This document shows, one piece after another, positions 61,442 to 64,000 of a stretch of DNA of 64,000 nt. Source of the DNA: Ignavibacteriales bacterium. GTDB lineage: Bacteria > Bacteroidota > Ignavibacteria > Ignavibacteriales > Ignavibacteriaceae. The first letter of the stretch is position 1. Each line of letters starts with the position of its first letter. The notes beneath the pieces were generated by a model. That model did no database searches, was not told the DNA's origin, and saw nothing but the letters and a program-made list of their open reading frames with translations. The translations under genes and the position numbers were made by a program. The stretch lies in assembly GCA_016700155.1 (NCBI GenBank), contig CP065001.1, forward strand, positions 1,674,001-1,738,000. The letters are read 5' to 3'.

Positions 61442-64000
61442 ATTATCTACAACCGAAAAAATCTTGTTCGCGAGAGTATCCGCATCACTATACTTTGTGC
61501 GGTGGTGTTTTTTGCTGCCATAAATGTCGGCTTCAAATCATACAGCTCATCACAAGTTAACAAATCTCTCTGGATAGATGCCTGGTTCAATTACACAAGG
61601 CAGCTCAATAGTCTCAGTCTGTCGCAGTCCGGATTAGATTTAGCTCAAACTCAATCCAACGAAGGATTTCAATCCCCAAAATCGAATTCAGTTTTCTTTT
61701 CACCCCCCGATTCAATCATAAATGAAAAAGATGGACTGAAAGAAGTCCTGACGGATTCTATGAAAATTGTGGATTCCATTCTGTCAGCAGCGGATACCGT
61801 AAAAGTTGACTCAATGGCTCTTGATTCAACCGCGAGGTTAGAGCAGTTCCGGTATCAAAGAAATGATGACCCTGTTGTTGGATTAAAAAAGAAAAGAGGT
61901 AATTCATTTTTTGCTGAACCTTCTGACAATATGAAGGTAAGGTCAATAAAGATAGATTCAACCGGACAATTTGTAGAGATAACAGAAAAAATAGGCGGAC
62001 AGCAAACTAAAGTATTATTAAGAATGCCGATTGAAGAATATATTGAACTCAGGCTTGCGCTAAAGGAACGTGAAAGCTGGGAGACTCTTGGTTACGCTTA
62101 TGAACTTAAATCAAATGTAAAAGGTCTTGGTGACCTAATAAAAGATATAACCGATTTTGAAATTCCGCTTCCAAGTGTTGGATTGCTGAGCATTTTCGGT
62201 ACACCAAAAATAAGTTTGAAAATCGGCGGTGCGGTTGATATTCACGGTGCCTGGCGAAGCGAGACAACAGAAGGTGTTACAGCTTCAAGACTCGGTAATA
62301 CACGAAATGAACCTGACTTTAAACAGCAGGTTCAGATAAATGTAAACGGAACGATAGGTGATAAACTTAATATTACCGCTGACTGGAATACCGAACGTAC
62401 GTTCGAATACGAAAACCAGTTAAAGCTAAAATACACCGGTTATGAAGATGAAATCATTCAAAGTATTGAAGCAGGAAACGTATCATTACAAACATCTCCG
62501 TTAGTCGGCGGAAGTGAGGCTTTGTTTGGTATTAAAGCTAATTTTAAAATGGGTCCGTTAAGTCTTACCACAATTGCATCTCAGAAAAAAGGTGAAGTAA
62601 AAGAAGTTTCAGTTTCGGGTGGTTCTACTTCAGCGGAGTTTAACATCAAGGTAACAGAATATTCCAAGAACAATTATTTTGTTGATGGTATTTATGCCGA
62701 TACATCCAACGGCAGAAATTATTTTAACAGGTATTACGGTAATGCAACACCGGATATTGATCCATCTGTTAGAATAGTTGATATAGAAGTTTGGAAGTCA
62801 ATTACCACGAGTGTTATTGATAAAACAAAAGAACGTAATGGTAATGCTTACATAACATTAGCTCCGATGTCTGCTCAGAGTACTACGCAGTATCCTGACA
62901 CACTTCGCGATGATTTTGTTAATCCGATACCGGGCCTTGAAGAATCTGCCAGATTTCTTCTGTTGACAAGAGACATCGATTACAAGCTGCATGAAGAAAC
63001 AGGCTATATAACTTTTCTAACCCAGATACAGGAACAGGATGTAATAGCAGTTGCTTACCGTACTCCGACTGAACGTTATGGTGAGTTTATTGCAACCGCC
63101 ACAACCGATTCACAACGCTTAGTACTAAAACTAGTCAAACCTAAAAGTCTGCTTCCGCAATACACACAGGCATGGCAGTTACAATTAAAAAACATTTATC
63201 CTTTGAATGCAAGAAACCTAAAGAGGGACGGTTTTAAGTTTGATATTAAATATGAACAGGAAGGCTCCGAGCCGGTTAACAGTATAAATTCCGTTCCTTT
63301 ATTAACGGCTTTTGGATTAGATTTAATTAATTCTAGTGGTCAAGCCAACAGGGATGATGAGTTTGACTGGAGACCCGATATAACAATTATTCCTGTTACA
63401 GGCGAGATTATATTCCCCGTACTTCAACCCTTTGGATTGAACATGCCTGGATCCTTGGATACTTCATACAGGTTTCAGGATATTTATGAAGTACAACCAA
63501 GTATTGCCAGACAAAATAAAACTAAAGATAAATGGGTCTTAGTAGGTAAAAGTTCTGGTGATGCAACATCAGTATATCAGCTTGGTTTTAATATTGTTGA
63601 AAACTCGGTTCGTGTCAGACTAAATGGAAGAGAACTTTCTCCCGGCATTGATTACTCAGTTGATTATAACACAGGACAGTTAACTTTAAGAAACAGTGAA
63701 GCCACTTTACCAAATGCTGATCTGAAAATCACATACGAACAAAATGATTTGTTCCAGCTCGCTTCAAAAACACTGCTTGGTGCGCGCGGCATTTTTGATT
63801 TTTCTAAAAAAACAAAACTTGGTTTTTCTGTTCTTAACTTGAATCAACAAACATTAAGTGATAAAGTAAGGATTGGCGAAGAACCGCTGAGTAATACAAT
63901 TTACGGTGTCGATTTTGAAACTGCTGCCGACTTACCATTTGTTACAAAAGGTCTTGATAATATTATTTCTACGAGGGAAATGTCGGCATTCACCATTAAA
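61442..64000 (+). CDS. sprA: Cell-surface protein SprA (3' end outside window; start uncertain)
   Basis: Open to the window edge (~850 codons seen of a usual ~2000+). Blocks such as FGTPKISLKIGGAVDIHGAWR, TADWNTERTFEYENQLKLKY, SIEAGNVSL and PLVGGSEALFGIKANFKMG identify SprA, the outer-membrane translocon barrel of type IX secretion. The frame is open from 61427 but has no ATG, and the first GTG (61502) falls inside the signal segment. ATT at 61442, 6 nt after AGGA (61432-61435), would give a good N-terminus (a basic NRKNLVRESIR, then ITILCAVVFFAAI), so a non-standard start is proposed. A frameshift upstream is the other option. Confidence 0.85.
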   Translation, partial: MIYNRKNLVRESIRITILCAVVFFAAINVGFKSYSSSQVNKSLWIDAWFNYTRQLNSLSLSQSGLDLAQTQSNEGFQSPKSNSVFFSPPDSIINEKDGLKEVLTDSMKIVDSILSAADTVKVDSMALDSTARLEQFRYQRNDDPVVGLKKKRGNSFFAEPSDNMKVRSIKIDSTGQFVEITEKIGGQQTKVLLRMPIEEYIELRLALKERESWETLGYAYELKSNVKGLGDLIKDITDFEIPLPSVGLLSIFGTPKISLKIGGAVDIHGAWRSETTEGVTASRLGNTRNEPDFKQQVQINVNGTIGDKLNITADWNTERTFEYENQLKLKYTGYEDEIIQSIEAGNVSLQTSPLVGGSEALFGIKANFKMGPLSLTTIASQKKGEVKEVSVSGGSTSAEFNIKVTEYSKNNYFVDGIYADTSNGRNYFNRYYGNATPDIDPSVRIVDIEVWKSITTSVIDKTKERNGNAYITLAPMSAQSTTQYPDTLRDDFVNPIPGLEESARFLLLTRDIDYKLHEETGYITFLTQIQEQDVIAVAYRTPTERYGEFIATATTDSQRLVLKLVKPKSLLPQYTQAWQLQLKNIYPLNARNLKRDGFKFDIKYEQEGSEPVNSINSVPLLTAFGLDLINSSGQANRDDEFDWRPDITIIPVTGEIIFPVLQPFGLNMPGSLDTSYRFQDIYEVQPSIARQNKTKDKWVLVGKSSGDATSVYQLGFNIVENSVRVRLNGRELSPGIDYSVDYNTGQLTLRNSEATLPNADLKITYEQNDLFQLASKTLLGARGIFDFSKKTKLGFSVLNLNQQTLSDKVRIGEEPLSNTIYGVDFETAADLPFVTKGLDNIISTREMSAFTIK

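Overview
The window is AT-rich bacterial chromosome from a member of the Ignavibacteria or a close relative in the FCB (Bacteroidetes/Chlorobi) group. Three proteins end in the 'QN(F/H)PNPFNPSTT/A' type A sorting domain of type IX secretion. The window also holds the start of the gliding/T9SS protein SprA, a bacillithiol deacetylase, HpnCDE squalene synthesis, and Bacteroidetes-like promoter elements (TTTG, 19-21 nt, TAnnTTTG). I see no rRNA, CRISPR array, prophage or intact insertion sequence. The RNA genes are tRNA-Leu(CAG) and the SRP RNA.

Layout. 1-6.7 kb: exported proteins on the minus strand (a cut hypothetical, an amidohydrolase, a cysteine/His-containing T9SS protein, and two tandem Asp-box propeller paralogs with a conserved promoter). 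6.9-10.7 kb: bshB1 and a copper module (CopA, CopZ-like, and an AraC-type regulator with its own metal-binding domain). 10.9-17.3 kb: acetyl-CoA synthetase and a four-gene MacAB-like ABC exporter. 17.4-22.5 kb: a four-gene hydroxyproline/proline operon (glycyl-radical activase, HypD, a proline-dehydrogenase-family enzyme, and a HOGA-type aldolase). 22.5-33.5 kb, minus strand: isocitrate dehydrogenase, CstA, an HD protein, aconitase, PrpD-like and citrate lyase genes (CitF plus a CitD-CitE fusion). This block is interrupted by a YefM/YoeB toxin-antitoxin pair, a GIY-YIG gene bracketed by inverted repeats, and several intergenic repeats. 33.7-38.1 kb: a hybrid histidine kinase and an orphan adenine methyltransferase. 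38.2-50.4 kb: SRP RNA, SixA, a lipoprotein, an NhaC-type antiporter, UvrC, GlgC, an M1 peptidase, LpxH and PBP1A. 50.5-61.2 kb: tRNA-Leu, two lipoproteins, a small duplicated-domain protein, PrfC, HpnCDE, an M28 peptidase, citrate synthase and a DUF985 cupin. 61.4 kb to the end: sprA, cut by the window edge and without an ATG/GTG/TTG start ahead of its signal segment.

The metabolic theme is amino-acid and organic-acid catabolism. HypD can deliver pyrroline-5-carboxylate from hydroxyproline without oxygen. The neighbouring oxidative enzymes (a PRODH-family protein with an altered substrate-pocket position and a HOGA-like aldolase) look like the first and last steps of the animal-type oxidative hydroxyproline route. 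Next door, isocitrate dehydrogenase, aconitase and citrate lyase could run 2-oxoglutarate to acetate and oxaloacetate, and AcsA could activate the acetate. The pairing of two hydroxyproline routes, the toxin-antitoxin pair coupled to citDE, and the repeat-bounded GIY-YIG cassette are the most interesting points. All functions are read from sequence only.
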